Assembly (NCBI RefSeq): GCF_000209655.1
Contig: NC_015458.1
Span: 1,364,001-1,428,000 of the forward strand
Direction: 5' to 3'
Origin: Pusillimonas sp. T7-7
GTDB lineage: Bacteria; Pseudomonadota; Gammaproteobacteria; Burkholderiales; Burkholderiaceae_B
DNA: 64,000 nt
In this document: piece after piece, positions 36,407 to 46,170 of the stretch
Numbering within the stretch: the first letter of the stretch is position 1
Layout: every line of letters begins with the position of its first letter
The notes under the pieces: model-generated
The model's database searches: none
What the model saw: the letters and a program-made list of their open reading frames with translations, nothing else
What the model was told of the DNA's origin: nothing
Position numbers and translations under genes: made by a program

Positions 36407-36567
36407 GTATCTCGTAGAGCGAGGGTAGCGAAAGCACAACGAGCTTCCTGACGGTAAATACGTCCTCAGCACACAAAAGCCGGAAAGTATAGACCATGCA
36501 TGTCAGCTCGAAACGGGATGTATTCTAGCTGATCCGCATACTTCTGACTGTTGGTACATGCCCGCAG

Positions 36568-37380
36568 TCAAGGCGTGGGCCAGGTCAGCCCCACATGCGT
36601 CAGCAGCGCTTGTACTGTATCGCCGGACGGCAGCTGATACTCGTCGGGGTAGCGGACGCCCGACAAATACAGGCCTGCCGGGCTGAAAGTGGGCGCTGCC
36701 CTGCGGCGATCGCGTTGCGCCAGCAATTCATCTATCCAGCCGGGTTCTTGCTTGCCCTGCCCTATATATAAAATGGCGCCCATCAGATTCCGGATCATAT
36801 GATGCAGGAAGGCATTGGCCTGGAACCTGAACAGATAAAAGTCACCATGCTGTTCAACGCTTGCTTCCTGCAATGTACGCACGGGGCTGGCCGCCTGGCA
36901 CTGCGACGAGCGGAAACTGCTGAAGTCGTGCTCGCCAACCAGCCGCCGTGCGGCATCGCGCATGGGATCAAGCTGCAAGGAATGGTATACCCAGCCTACT
37001 CGCCCATGCATCAAGGGCGAACGAACCCTGGTATTGCGCACTATATAAACATAGCTGCGCGACAAGGCTGAAAACCGTGCATGAAAGCTGTCGGAAACAG
37101 GTTTTGCCCATTGAACCGCAATGCTGGCGGGTAATAAGGCATTCAAGCCCCGCACCCACGACTCAGGACGCCGAGCCGCCTGCGTATCGAGGTGAACGAT
37201 TTGCTCCAAGGCGTGCACGCCGGTGTCGGTGCGCCCTGCGCATATCGTGCCCACCGGATGATTCAGAAATTCGGCCAGCGCCGATTCCAGCGTGTCTTGC
37301 ACCGTAAGCCCGCCGGGCTGAGTCTGCCAGCCCTGCCATGAGGAACCATCGTAGGCAAGGCCCAGCGCCATCCTAGGCAT
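36568..37380 (-). CDS. truA: tRNA pseudouridine(38-40) synthase
   Basis: 270 residues. The catalytic Asp52 lies in [14 protein letters not shown], and [14 protein letters not shown] and [16 protein letters not shown] are the other family motifs. It makes pseudouridine at positions 38-40 of the tRNA anticodon arm. It follows fimV by 5 bp, the normal asd-fimV-truA order, and probably shares its transcript. Confidence 0.97.
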   Translation of the reverse strand: MPRMALGLAYDGSSWQGWQTQPGGLTVQDTLESALAEFLNHPVGTICAGRTDTGVHALEQIVHLDTQAARRPESWVRGLNALLPASIAVQWAKPVSDSFHARFSALSRSYVYIVRNTRVRSPLMHGRVGWVYHSLQLDPMRDAARRLVGEHDFSSFRSSQCQAASPVRTLQEASVEQHGDFYLFRFQANAFLHHMIRNLMGAILYIGQGKQEPGWIDELLAQRDRRRAAPTFSPAGLYLSGVRYPDEYQLPSGDTVQALLTHVGLTWPTP

Positions 37381-37385
37381 GGTGC

Positions 37386-39296
37386 TTAACGCGTATCGGG
37401 GCGTGAACGGGTAGGTGCTTCTTCCTGTTCCAGTTCAAGGTTGATCTGATCGAGCTTTTCCTTGACCATGGCTTCAGTAATAGGCCCTGCATTGCTCTCG
37501 CGGCCGGTATCGCGCGCGGCATTGGCCCGCCGCAACAGCCAGGCAATGACCAACACGATAAATGCCAACAAGCCGGTAATCACACCCAGCATATGCTCTT
37601 GGAACCACGACACTGATTGCTCCGCTTTTGTGGAAATGGATTCTGCAGTCTGGGCGGCGCTACTGTTATCAGCCGATGCATTGTCTTGCCCGCCCCCGGC
37701 GCCGTTGCCGCCACTCCCGCCTGCGGAGACTCCATTCGCGCCGCCAACTGCGGCGTTACCAGTAGCGGCGCCACCCGTATTGTTGCTGCCTGCTGTTGTG
37801 CTTCCCGGCGCGGCGCTGTCATCTGCTGTTGCACCACCACCCGTACTGCTGCCGGAAGCCGACCCGCTGGCGTCAGCGTTGCCGGTGCTGTTATTGCCTG
37901 AACCCGAGCCACCAGAGCTAGAGTCTTGTCCAGCCACAGCAGATGCGGCGCCTTGCCCGCCGGCGCCCGATGCTGAGTCGCCGGTCGTACCTGCTTGCCC
38001 CGCAGTGCCGCTCTGACCTGCGGACGAACCATTTTCTGCCGCCTGGCCTTGCCCGCCACCAGAGGTGTTGTTGGTTCCGCCGTCAGATGCATCTGTTCCA
38101 CTACCGGGCGTGTTGTTTGATCCGCCACCAGAGCCGCCCGTTTCACTATCGGAGGCATTACCTGAGGTAGCAGTGGACTCATTGCCCGACGCGGCGATGG
38201 ATTCGCCTATGCCTTTGGCGCTATCGATGATCAGGGACGACGCCGCCAGGCCCTGAGACTGCAAGGCCTCGTTCAAGGTCTTGACGTTGTCCTGAAGTTG
38301 CGAGACGCGCTGCTGGGAATCTTCTATGCCTTTGTTCGTAGCGACGGCGTCATCGCTCGCATTGGCTGACGAGGCATTGCCTGCCTCTGCGGACGAGGCC
38401 TGCCCGCCCGACAGACGCAACTGATCGCGAGGCTGGTCAGCAGCCGGTGCTGCAGCCGATGAGGACTCGGTCACAACGCCCATCGCCCCGCCGCCTTCGG
38501 CAACGGCGCTGGTATTGGCCGCAGCGCGCTGGCGATATTGAGCAAAAGCCTGAGCCTGCTGCTGGAAAAGACGACGGGCTTCACGATCGGAAATCGCCGT
38601 CAGGGCGTCATGGCCGGGCATGTTCAGGCTGGCGCCCGCCTTGACCAGATTAATGTTTTCGTGGATGAAGGCTTGCGGATTGGCGCGCTGCAAGGCAATC
38701 ATCATCTGATATATGGTCACCCCGGGAACCGCATGGCGCTGTGCTATGCCAAACATGGTGTCGCCGCGCTTGACGTGGATGGCTTTTGTCGGCGCAGCCT
38801 GGGACGCCCCCAGCGATCCTGTTGGCATGCTGCCTGTAGCCGCCGGGGTCACCGCGTCGAGACCAGCGTGCGTAAGCAAGCTGACCTGAAAGCGTTGCTG
38901 GCCAGTGGCTGTGCGAACATCGAGCAGAATGTCTGCGACCGGCTTGTTGAAAGCCTGGTCTGAACGCACCTGTATGAGCTTGCTGCCAGGCGCATAGCCA
39001 TCAACCAGGCTTATTTGCATGGTGGCCAAGTCAACAGGTGGAGTAAGCCCCGCCTGCTGCCAGGCGGCGGCAGGCGCCGGCACAGCCGAAAAGCTGCGCA
39101 GGTCGTCAGCACTTAGCTGGGTAACCGATACATTGACATGCAGAGGCTGGCCCGGCGCAGACACAAGCCGGGAATGCCCGAAGCTTGCTGCGTAAGCGCT
39201 GGAGCACATCAGCAATGCCGCTGCAAGCGCCCCTGCCAATGGTTTAGGTTTAAAAACCAGGGCAGCCGACAAGGACACAGCACGGGACATACGCAT
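37386..39296 (-). CDS. fimV: FimV/HubP-family pole-organising protein
   Basis: 636 residues. A signal peptide (about 1-36, ending YAA) precedes the FimV N-terminal domain ([20 protein letters not shown], about 37-150), then a LysM peptidoglycan-binding domain (about 172-225: [20 protein letters not shown]). A coiled coil (about 320-350), a Gly/Ser/Asn/Ala-rich linker of roughly 180 residues (about 365-550), one membrane helix (569-588) and a short acidic cytoplasmic tail follow. FimV/HubP proteins organise cell-pole and type IV pilus functions. The long cytoplasmic TPR-containing half of Pseudomonas FimV is missing. Confidence 0.88.
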   Translation of the reverse strand: MRMSRAVSLSAALVFKPKPLAGALAAALLMCSSAYAASFGHSRLVSAPGQPLHVNVSVTQLSADDLRSFSAVPAPAAAWQQAGLTPPVDLATMQISLVDGYAPGSKLIQVRSDQAFNKPVADILLDVRTATGQQRFQVSLLTHAGLDAVTPAATGSMPTGSLGASQAAPTKAIHVKRGDTMFGIAQRHAVPGVTIYQMMIALQRANPQAFIHENINLVKAGASLNMPGHDALTAISDREARRLFQQQAQAFAQYRQRAAANTSAVAEGGGAMGVVTESSSAAAPAADQPRDQLRLSGGQASSAEAGNASSANASDDAVATNKGIEDSQQRVSQLQDNVKTLNEALQSQGLAASSLIIDSAKGIGESIAASGNESTATSGNASDSETGGSGGGSNNTPGSGTDASDGGTNNTSGGGQGQAAENGSSAGQSGTAGQAGTTGDSASGAGGQGAASAVAGQDSSSGGSGSGNNSTGNADASGSASGSSTGGGATADDSAAPGSTTAGSNNTGGAATGNAAVGGANGVSAGGSGGNGAGGGQDNASADNSSAAQTAESISTKAEQSVSWFQEHMLGVITGLLAFIVLVIAWLLRRANAARDTGRESNAGPITEAMVKEKLDQINLELEQEEAPTRSRPDTR

Positions 39297-39298
39297 TG

Positions 39299-40429
39299 TT
39301 AGAGTTCACCCAGAGTTATTCTTAGCATACGGCGCAACGGTTCAGCCGCCCCCCATAATAGCTGATCACCCACTGTAAAAGCGCTGATCTGGTTGACGCC
39401 GGTAGACATCTTGCGCAGACGACCCACCGGGATATCAAGCGTGCCGGTAACCGCAACAGGCGTCAGCTGCTGCATGCTGGCTTCACGCTCGTTGGGTACG
39501 ACCTTGGCCCATTTTGAGCCCTGGCTGATGATGTCGGAGACCTCGTCTATGGGAACGTCTTTGTTCAGCTCTATGGTCAGCGCCTGGCTATGGCAACGCA
39601 TGGCGCCTATACGCACGCACAAACCGTCTATGGGGGTTTCGGGTTTGCCAAAGGCTGCACCACGACCCAGAATCTTGTTGGTTTCGGCGCCTGCCTTCCA
39701 TTCCTCGCGCGAGACCCCGTTGCCCAGGTCTTTGTCGATCCAGGGAATCAGGTTGCCGCCCAATGGCACGCCAAAATGCTGCTGTGGCAGATTAGGGTCT
39801 TGTTGCGCCTTGAGTACGCCACGGTCGATCTCGAGAATGGCGGATGCGGGGTCGTCGAGCAATGGCTGGACTGCCGCATTGAGCAAACCGAACTGTGTAA
39901 GCAGTTCGCGCATGTGCTGCGCACCGCCGCCCGATGCCGCCTGATACGTCATGCTGGTCATCCACTTGACCAGATCCTGGTTGAACAGGCCGGCCAGGCC
40001 CATCAACATGCAGCTGACCGTGCAGTTGCCGCCCACATAGTTCTTGATGCCGCGATTGAGCGCATCGTCGATGACAGGGCGATTGACGGGATCAAGCACG
40101 ATAATGGCATCATCGGCCATGCGCAGCGTGCTGGCCGCATCTATCCAGATGCCTTGCCAGCCTGCCGCACGCAGTTTGGGATACACCGCCGAGGTGTAGT
40201 CGCCGCCCTGCGCGGTAAGAATGATGGGCAGCTTTGCCAGCACATCAATATCGTAGGCGTCTTGCAAGGGGCCGGCGCCGTCGGCCCACGCAGGGGCGGC
40301 GCCCCCGGCATTGCTGGTGGAAAAGAAGACTGGCTGAAAAAGGGAGAAATCGTTTTCGTCGCGCATGCGCTGCATGAGGACGGAACCCACCATGCCGCGC
40401 CACCCGACTAAACCTACTGCTTGGCTCAT
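39299..40429 (-). CDS. asd: Aspartate-semialdehyde dehydrogenase
   Basis: 376 residues: [18 protein letters not shown] binds NADP, the catalytic Cys lies in [14 protein letters not shown], and [13 protein letters not shown] follows in the C-terminal half. It reduces aspartyl phosphate in the pathway to Lys, Thr, Met and diaminopimelate. It is 43 bp downstream of leuB and 2 bp upstream of fimV, in the standard leuB-asd-fimV order. Confidence 0.97.
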   Translation of the reverse strand: MSQAVGLVGWRGMVGSVLMQRMRDENDFSLFQPVFFSTSNAGGAAPAWADGAGPLQDAYDIDVLAKLPIILTAQGGDYTSAVYPKLRAAGWQGIWIDAASTLRMADDAIIVLDPVNRPVIDDALNRGIKNYVGGNCTVSCMLMGLAGLFNQDLVKWMTSMTYQAASGGGAQHMRELLTQFGLLNAAVQPLLDDPASAILEIDRGVLKAQQDPNLPQQHFGVPLGGNLIPWIDKDLGNGVSREEWKAGAETNKILGRGAAFGKPETPIDGLCVRIGAMRCHSQALTIELNKDVPIDEVSDIISQGSKWAKVVPNEREASMQQLTPVAVTGTLDIPVGRLRKMSTGVNQISAFTVGDQLLWGAAEPLRRMLRITLGEL

Positions 40430-40472
40430 GTTGCTGTCGCTTAAAATAAGGTAAAAGTACTAGTCTGACACA

Positions 40473-41549
40473 TTATTTTAATGCTTTCAGCACTGCATCG
40501 CCCATTTCCGTTGTTGAAACCTTGCTTGTTCCGGCTTCATAAAGGTCTGCGGTACGCAAACCCTGCTCCAGAACGGCCTGAACGGCAGCTTCGATTCGGT
40601 CCGCCTGCCCCGCCTCGTTCAACGAATAACGCAGCAGCATGGCGGCCGACAATATGGTTGCCAGCGGATTGGCCAGGTTCTTGCCGGCAATATCGGGAGC
40701 GGAACCATGGCTGGGCTCGTACAGGCCCTGATTCGATGCATTCAAAGAGGCCGAAGGCAACATGCCGATGGAGCCGGTCAGCATGGCGGCTTCGTCGGAA
40801 AGGATATCGCCAAAAAGGTTGCCCGTGACAATCACATCGAACTCTTTGGGCGCCCGTACCAGCTGCATGGCTGCGTTGTCGACATACATGTGGGATAGTT
40901 CGACGTCAGGGTATTCGCCGGCCACGGATATCATGATGTCGCGCCAGAACTGCGAGGTTTCAAGCACATTGGCCTTGTCGACGCTGCATAGCCGCTTGCT
41001 GCGCTTTTGAGCCGCCTGGAAAGCAACATGGGCAATGCGGCGGACTTCCGATTCGGCGTAATGCATGGTGTCAAAGCCTTGACGTTCGCCCTTGAAGGGG
41101 CCGTCGTCGAGCTGACGCACACCGCGCGGCTGGCCGAAATAGATATCGCCCGTAAGCTCACGCACAATAAGAATGTTCAGGCCGGACACCACCTCGGGCT
41201 TGAGAGAGGACGCATTGGCCAGTTGGGGGTACAGAATGGCCGGACGCAGATTGGCAAACAGGCCCAGCGCCTTGCGCAGACCCAAAATGGCCTGCTCAGG
41301 GCGCAGCTCGCGCGGCAGGCTGTCGTATTTCCAGTCGCCCACGGCGCCAAACAATATGGCGGCCGAACCCTTGGCCAGTTCCAGGGTACTGGCGGGCAGA
41401 GGATGCTCTTGCTGCTCGTAGGCCGCCCCGCCCACGGGCGCGGTCTGCAGATCGAGATCCAGACCCAGTGCTGTCAATACACGCACGGCCTGCTCGGTAA
41501 TTTCGGGGCCGATGCCATCACCAGGCAATACGGCTATCTTGTGAGTCAT
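40473..41549 (-). CDS. leuB: 3-isopropylmalate dehydrogenase
   Basis: 358 residues with the decarboxylating dehydrogenase pattern: [14 protein letters not shown] at the start and [26 protein letters not shown] near residue 280. It oxidises 3-isopropylmalate with NAD in leucine synthesis. The start was set at ATG 41549 ([12 protein letters not shown]), where AGGA lies 9 nt upstream. It follows leuD within 10 bp. Confidence 0.97.
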   Translation of the reverse strand: MTHKIAVLPGDGIGPEITEQAVRVLTALGLDLDLQTAPVGGAAYEQQEHPLPASTLELAKGSAAILFGAVGDWKYDSLPRELRPEQAILGLRKALGLFANLRPAILYPQLANASSLKPEVVSGLNILIVRELTGDIYFGQPRGVRQLDDGPFKGERQGFDTMHYAESEVRRIAHVAFQAAQKRSKRLCSVDKANVLETSQFWRDIMISVAGEYPDVELSHMYVDNAAMQLVRAPKEFDVIVTGNLFGDILSDEAAMLTGSIGMLPSASLNASNQGLYEPSHGSAPDIAGKNLANPLATILSAAMLLRYSLNEAGQADRIEAAVQAVLEQGLRTADLYEAGTSKVSTTEMGDAVLKALK

Positions 41550-41557
41550 TGTGATTC

Positions 41558-42208
41558 CTATACGATGGGGCGTGAGTCCAGCCATGGATGGCGGGCCAGA
41601 CGTTCGGCTTCGAAAGAGCGGATGATGTCGGCTTTTTGCAAAGTCAGTGCGATGTCATCAAGCCCGTTCAGCAAGCAATGTTTGCGGAAAGGCTCGATAT
41701 CAAAGGCCAACTCACGTCCGTCTTCAGCAACCACGACTTGCCTGGCCAGGTCTATGCGCAGCTTGTAGCCCACGAAAGCCTTGACCTCTTCAAACAGGCG
41801 CGCCACTTGCAACTCGGGCAACACAATGGGCAACAAGCCATTCTTGAAGCTGTTGTTGAAAAAGATATCGGCATACGAGGGCGCGATAATGGCCCGAAAA
41901 CCGAACTGGGACAGAGCCCAGGGAGCATGTTCGCGACTGGAACCGCAACCGAAGTTCTTACGTGCCAGCAGAATCGAAGCACCCTGGTAGCGTTCCTGGT
42001 TCAGCACAAAATCAGGGTTCAGCGGACGCTTGGAGTTGTCCATGCCCGGCTCGCCATGATCCAGATAACGCAGCTCGTCGAAAAGATTGGGGCCAAAGCC
42101 TGTGCGTTTGATGGATTTGAGAAACTGCTTGGGTATGATCAGGTCGGTATCGACATTCTCACGGTCGAGCGGCGCTACCAGGCCATGATGTGTAGTAAAG
42201 GCTTGCAT
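41558..42208 (-). CDS. leuD: 3-isopropylmalate dehydratase small subunit
   Basis: 216 residues: [22 protein letters not shown] and [18 protein letters not shown] mark the swivel domain of the leuCD isomerase. It combines with LeuC to isomerise 2- to 3-isopropylmalate. It lies 9 bp after leuC and 8 bp before leuB, so leuC-leuD-leuB form a tight operon. Confidence 0.97.
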   Translation of the reverse strand: MQAFTTHHGLVAPLDRENVDTDLIIPKQFLKSIKRTGFGPNLFDELRYLDHGEPGMDNSKRPLNPDFVLNQERYQGASILLARKNFGCGSSREHAPWALSQFGFRAIIAPSYADIFFNNSFKNGLLPIVLPELQVARLFEEVKAFVGYKLRIDLARQVVVAEDGRELAFDIEPFRKHCLLNGLDDIALTLQKADIIRSFEAERLARHPWLDSRPIV

Positions 42209-42217
42209 GATGGCTTC

Positions 42218-43621
42218 CTATCGAAAATTTCGTATGTCAACAAAATGACCGGCAACTGCGGCTGCCGCAGCCATGGCCGGACTGACCAGATGCGTGCGAC
42301 CACCCTGCCCCTGGCGGCCCTCGAAATTGCGATTCGACGTCGACGCGCAGCGCTCGCCCGGTTCCAGACGGTCGGCATTCATGGCCAGGCACATGGAACA
42401 ACCCGGCTCGCGCCATTCGAAACCGGCGTCCAGGAAGATTTTGTCGAGTCCTTCTTGCTCGGCCTGGAGTTTGACCAAGCCTGAGCCGGGCACAACCATG
42501 GCCTGCTTGACCGACGAAGCCACCCGTTTGCCCCGCGCCACGGTAGCGGCTGCACGCAGGTCTTCGATACGGGCATTGGTACAGGAACCGATGAACACGC
42601 GATCCACCTTGATGTCGGTAAGGGGCGTGTTGGGCTTGAGGCCCATGTATTCGAGTGCGCGCTCCATGCCGCTGCGCCGCACGTCGTCTTTTTCCTTGTC
42701 GGGATCCGGTACACGGGCATCAACAGGCAGAACCATTTCAGGCGAAGTGCCCCAGGACACCTGCGGCATGATGTCGCGCGCATCGATGTCAACCACGCGG
42801 TCAAACGAGGCTCCTTCGTCGGAATGCAGCGTGCGCCAGTATTGCACTGCCTGGTCCCACAAGGCGCCGGTAGGCGCATAGGGGCGGCCACGGAAATAGT
42901 CGATGGTTTTCTGGTCGACGGCCACCATGCCGGAGCGGGCGCCTGCTTCGATCGCCATATTGCAGACCGTCATCCGGCCTTCAACGGAAAGTTCGCGCAT
43001 GGTGCTGCCGCCAAACTCGATGGCGTAGCCCGTGCCGCCCGCAGTGCCTATTTTGCCGATCACGTACAGGACCAAGTCTTTGGCGGTACATCCGGCAGGC
43101 AGCTTGCCTTCGATCCGGACCAGCATGCTTTTGTTTTTCTTCATGAGCAGCGTTTGGGTGGCCAGCACATGCTCGACCTCGGACGTGCCGATACCAAACG
43201 CCAGCGCACCCACGGCGCCGTGGGTGCTGGTATGGGAGTCGCCGCAAACCACAGTCATGCCGGGCAAGGTGGCGCCTTGTTCCGGCCCAATAATATGGAC
43301 TATGCCTTGACGGACGTCGTTCATGCGAAATTCGGTAATGCCGTATTTTTCGCAGTTCTCGTCCAGGGTGTCGACCTGCAGGCGCGAAATGGGGTCGTGT
43401 ATGCCCTCGTTGCGCGCGGTGGTGGGAACATTATGGTCGGCAACAGCCAGATTGGCGCTGATGCGCCATGGCTTGCGATCAGCCAGACGCAGGCCTTCGA
43501 AGGCCTGCGGGCTGGTGACCTCGTGAACCAGATGGCGGTCTATATACAGCAAACAGGTGCCGTCCGCCTCTTGGTGCACAACGTGTGCGCTCCAGAGTTT
43601 GTCGTACAGGGTTTGTGCCAT
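42218..43621 (-). CDS. leuC: 3-isopropylmalate dehydratase large subunit
   Basis: 467 residues of the aconitase superfamily. The [4Fe-4S] cysteines lie in [14 protein letters not shown] and GCSMCLAMN, and the N-terminus [14 protein letters not shown] is typical. It is first in the leucine operon; a promoter and a palindromic site lie upstream. I looked for a Leu-rich leader peptide in the leader of about 100 nt and found no ATG-started candidate. Confidence 0.97.
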   Translation of the reverse strand: MAQTLYDKLWSAHVVHQEADGTCLLYIDRHLVHEVTSPQAFEGLRLADRKPWRISANLAVADHNVPTTARNEGIHDPISRLQVDTLDENCEKYGITEFRMNDVRQGIVHIIGPEQGATLPGMTVVCGDSHTSTHGAVGALAFGIGTSEVEHVLATQTLLMKKNKSMLVRIEGKLPAGCTAKDLVLYVIGKIGTAGGTGYAIEFGGSTMRELSVEGRMTVCNMAIEAGARSGMVAVDQKTIDYFRGRPYAPTGALWDQAVQYWRTLHSDEGASFDRVVDIDARDIMPQVSWGTSPEMVLPVDARVPDPDKEKDDVRRSGMERALEYMGLKPNTPLTDIKVDRVFIGSCTNARIEDLRAAATVARGKRVASSVKQAMVVPGSGLVKLQAEQEGLDKIFLDAGFEWREPGCSMCLAMNADRLEPGERCASTSNRNFEGRQGQGGRTHLVSPAMAAAAAVAGHFVDIRNFR

Positions 43622-43727
43622 GGCAGTGCTCTATGAAAAATAAAGGAAATCCGGAAGGCTGCGGAAACAACGCCAAACAGCTTTATTTTCGCCTGGGTTT
43701 ATAAATTCTGCAGCCTATTTACCCACT

Positions 43728-43755
43728 ATTATGCCAGCGCACAAACCTGGTACAA
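43728..43755 (-). promoter_or_regulatory. Promoter of the leuCDB operon
   Basis: On the minus strand a TTGTAC -35 box (43750-43755) and a CATAAT -10 box (43728-43733) are separated by 16 nt. Transcription would start near 43721, about 100 nt before the leuC ATG. Confidence 0.6.
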
Positions 43756-43763
43756 GACAAGTT

Positions 43764-43779
43764 TTTATACTGGTATAAA
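43764..43779. promoter_or_regulatory. Palindromic operator upstream of leuC
   Basis: TTTATACTGGTATAAA is a palindrome (7-bp perfect arms, TG centre) lying 8 bp upstream of the predicted leuC -35 box, centred near -50. That is a classic activator position. The half-site resembles LysR-family boxes; the regulator is not encoded next to it. Confidence 0.55.
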
Positions 43780-43865
43780 TAGTGACAGGAAAGCTATAGC
43801 CTAGGGTAAACCTGTACCGAATAGTACAATTCCCGGCTTATTCGCTGTTCACCACGAACGCCAAT

Positions 43866-44060
43866 ATGAATGAACTGCTGGAACTGGCCAAGCAGCAGGA
43901 AACCGGCCGCTTCCGTATTTGCAGCATTGCTTCGGGTTTTATAGGCCTGGGGCTAAGCCTGGTGGGTTTCACCAAGCTGGTGGGTACTGTGTACCCCCTG
44001 CTTGGCTATCTGGGCCTGCTGCTGATTGCCCGCTTTTTATTTGCTGGCCTGCTGGTATAA
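43866..44060 (+). CDS. Small hydrophobic membrane ORF, possible YkvI C-terminal remnant
   Basis: 64 residues with two membrane helices (about 20-40 and 43-62), reading GLGLSLVGFTKLVGTVYPLLGYLGLLL. It resembles the C-terminal end of YkvI-like multi-helix membrane proteins (weak, from memory), so it may be the tail of a decayed gene. No ribosome site is clear. Its end overlaps the convergent M48 protease gene by 24 bp. It may also be a genuine small membrane protein. Confidence 0.45.
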   Translation: MNELLELAKQQETGRFRICSIASGFIGLGLSLVGFTKLVGTVYPLLGYLGLLLIARFLFAGLLV

Positions 44061-44873
44061 AGGCAAGACTTTGTTTGCCGCTTCGGTCAGGTCGGCAATC
44101 CGGCTGGCCGCCGAAGGGTGGGTCGACAAGAACTCAGGGGGAGCGTTACCACCGCCAAGCGCCCCCATTTTTTGCCATAGCGTCACGGCGGCGCGCGGGT
44201 CGTAGCCAGCACGAGCAGCCAGTTCAACGCCTATTCTGTCGGCCTCTGTTTCATGAGTACGGCTGTTGGGCAATGTAAACATGACATTGCTCAGGGCGCT
44301 GCCCAAATCAGCGGTTGCACCCACACCCGTAACCGCCGACAGCACCGATAAACCCATATTGGTCACCATTTGCTGCGAAACCTGCTCGCGGGCATGCTCA
44401 CGCAAGGCATGAGCCATCTCGTGGCCAATGACGGCAGCCAACTCGTCGTCAGTAGGTTTGATTTTGTTGATCAGGCCAGTATAGACAGCGATTTTTCCGC
44501 CCGGCATGCACCATGCATTGACCTCGTCGGAACTCAGCACGTGCACATTCCAGTTCCAATTGGCCGCGTCGGGCCTAAAGACGCCGGCCTGCTTGATCAG
44601 TCGCTGGGAAATGGCCTGGACACGCTTGGTTTGCGCCGCGTCCCTGTCTAGCGCGCCTTGCGCCTTGGCCTGTGAAAGCAGGCTGTTGTATTGCTGACTG
44701 GCCTCTTGCTGCAGCGCTGCTTCGGACACCATGCTGGACATATACTGAGTACGCTCCACCCCCACGGCGCCGGAACCTGTGGTCTGCACTGCGGCGCAAC
44801 CACCCAGCACGACCGCAGCCGACACCAGCCCCAGAGCGAATACCCTGCGTATAGTCGTTTTATGTATTTTCAC
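44037..44873 (-). CDS. M48-family metalloprotease lipoprotein (LoiP/YfgC group)
   Basis: 278 residues. A lipoprotein signal ends LGGC (Cys about 26). The zinc site is HEMAH in VIGHEMAHALREH, and the third ligand is probably the Glu in RTHETEADRIGV. The family degrades misfolded envelope proteins at the outer membrane. It has its own 129-bp upstream gap with a strong hairpin 3' of aroC. ATG 44873 follows AAGGAGCACC, a good ribosome site. Confidence 0.92.
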   Translation of the reverse strand: MKIHKTTIRRVFALGLVSAAVVLGGCAAVQTTGSGAVGVERTQYMSSMVSEAALQQEASQQYNSLLSQAKAQGALDRDAAQTKRVQAISQRLIKQAGVFRPDAANWNWNVHVLSSDEVNAWCMPGGKIAVYTGLINKIKPTDDELAAVIGHEMAHALREHAREQVSQQMVTNMGLSVLSAVTGVGATADLGSALSNVMFTLPNSRTHETEADRIGVELAARAGYDPRAAVTLWQKMGALGGGNAPPEFLSTHPSAASRIADLTEAANKVLPLYQQASK

Positions 44874-44965
44874 GATGATGGTGCTCCTTTTTGCATATTG
44901 ATTTGCTAAGTTTTATGCCTGGGCTTGTCCACCTCGACGCTTGCAAGCGCCTCGGATTCGCCAGG

Positions 44966-44995
44966 CGCAGAACAGTCAGCAATGACTGTTCTGCG
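44966..44995. terminator. Perfect 13-bp hairpin after aroC
   Basis: CGCAGAACAGTCA (44966-44978) and TGACTGTTCTGCG (44983-44995) pair perfectly around a GCAA tetraloop on the plus strand (TTGC on the minus strand), 7 bp after the aroC stop. No U-run follows on either strand. The position suggests the 3' end of aroC mRNA; the perfect arms would also suit a protein site. Confidence 0.55.
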
Positions 44996-45002
44996 TCCGG
45001 GC

Positions 45003-46061
45003 TCATCCACATTGGGCACGGTGGCGTAGGGCGTGGTCCATGAGCACAATGGCAAGCATGGCTTCAACAATGGGCGTGGCGCGTATGCCCACGCAAGGAT
45101 CATGACGCCCCAGGGTCTGAACCTGTACCGGCTCGCCCGCACGATTGATGGATTTGCGCTCGACACGTATGCTGGACGTTGGCTTGATGGCCAGCGACAC
45201 GGTGATGTCCTGCCCCGATGAAATGCCACCCAGCACGCCCCCCGCATGATTGCTCAGGAAGCCATCCGGTGTGATTTCGTCGCCATGTTCCGAACCGCGC
45301 TGGGTTATACAGTCGAAGCCGGCGCCGATGGACACTCCCTTGACGGCATTCAGGCCCATCATGACATGAGCAATATCAGCGTCAAGGCGATCATACAAGG
45401 GTTCACCCCAGCCGGCCGGCACGTTTTGGGCATGCACCTCGATGCGGGCGCCGATGGAATCGCCATCTCGCCGCAGCTGATCCATATACGCCTCGAGCTC
45501 GGGAACTACCTGGGCGTTGGGCGCATAAAAGGGGTTATTCGCTACCTCGTCCCAAGACTGAAAAGGAATGCTGATGGGCCCCAGCTGGCTCATGTAGCCA
45601 CGCACCTTGACCGCATGCGTCTGCGTCAGCCATTTCTTGGCGATCGCCCCGGCCGCTACGGTTGGAGCGGTCAGACGTGCCGAGGAACGCCCGCCGCCAC
45701 GTGGGTCGCGCTCGCCGAATTTACGCCAGTAGGTATAGTCGGCATGGCCGGGACGGAAGGTATCGGCAATATTGCTGTAGTCTTTGCTGCGTGCGTCAGC
45801 ATTGCGGATAAGCAGACCGATAGGCGTTCCGGTGGTCACGCCTTCATACACGCCCGAAAGAATTTCGACCTGGTCTGGCTCCTGCCGCTGAGTAACATGC
45901 CGTGAAGTGCCCGGCCTGCGCCGGTCAAGCTCGAGCTGGATATCAGCCTCGCTGAGCGCCAGGCCCGGCGGGCAGCCGTCGACCACGGCGCCTATGGCCG
46001 GGCCATGGGATTCGCCAAAATTCGTGACGCAGAAAAGTTTACCTAGGGTGTTACCTGACAT
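45003..46061 (-). CDS. aroC: Chorismate synthase
   Basis: 352 residues: [22 protein letters not shown] at the N-terminus, [29 protein letters not shown] in the middle (a Leu where E. coli has Glu in SSARETA), and [20 protein letters not shown]. It converts EPSP to chorismate with reduced FMN. It is the last shikimate step and feeds trpF elsewhere in the window. It appears to be a single-gene unit. Confidence 0.97.
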   Translation of the reverse strand: MSGNTLGKLFCVTNFGESHGPAIGAVVDGCPPGLALSEADIQLELDRRRPGTSRHVTQRQEPDQVEILSGVYEGVTTGTPIGLLIRNADARSKDYSNIADTFRPGHADYTYWRKFGERDPRGGGRSSARLTAPTVAAGAIAKKWLTQTHAVKVRGYMSQLGPISIPFQSWDEVANNPFYAPNAQVVPELEAYMDQLRRDGDSIGARIEVHAQNVPAGWGEPLYDRLDADIAHVMMGLNAVKGVSIGAGFDCITQRGSEHGDEITPDGFLSNHAGGVLGGISSGQDITVSLAIKPTSSIRVERKSINRAGEPVQVQTLGRHDPCVGIRATPIVEAMLAIVLMDHALRHRAQCG

Positions 46062-46170
46062 AGTGATGTTTTTACCTTAACCGTAGCTGCAATTCTATTA
46101 AATATTTGTGTAGCGGCCAGGCGGGTCGGCAATCGCAGCTCGTTCCTGGCTTCCCGCATGCGGAGCTGGC

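Noticed and set aside
37462..38182. Long Pro-, Leu- and Ala-rich frames overlapping fimV on both strands
   Set aside because: They are by-products of the repetitive Gly/Ser-coding DNA of the fimV linker.
43622..43760. Leucine attenuator before leuC
   Set aside because: No ATG-started Leu-rich peptide and no terminator hairpin with a U-run were found in the leader.
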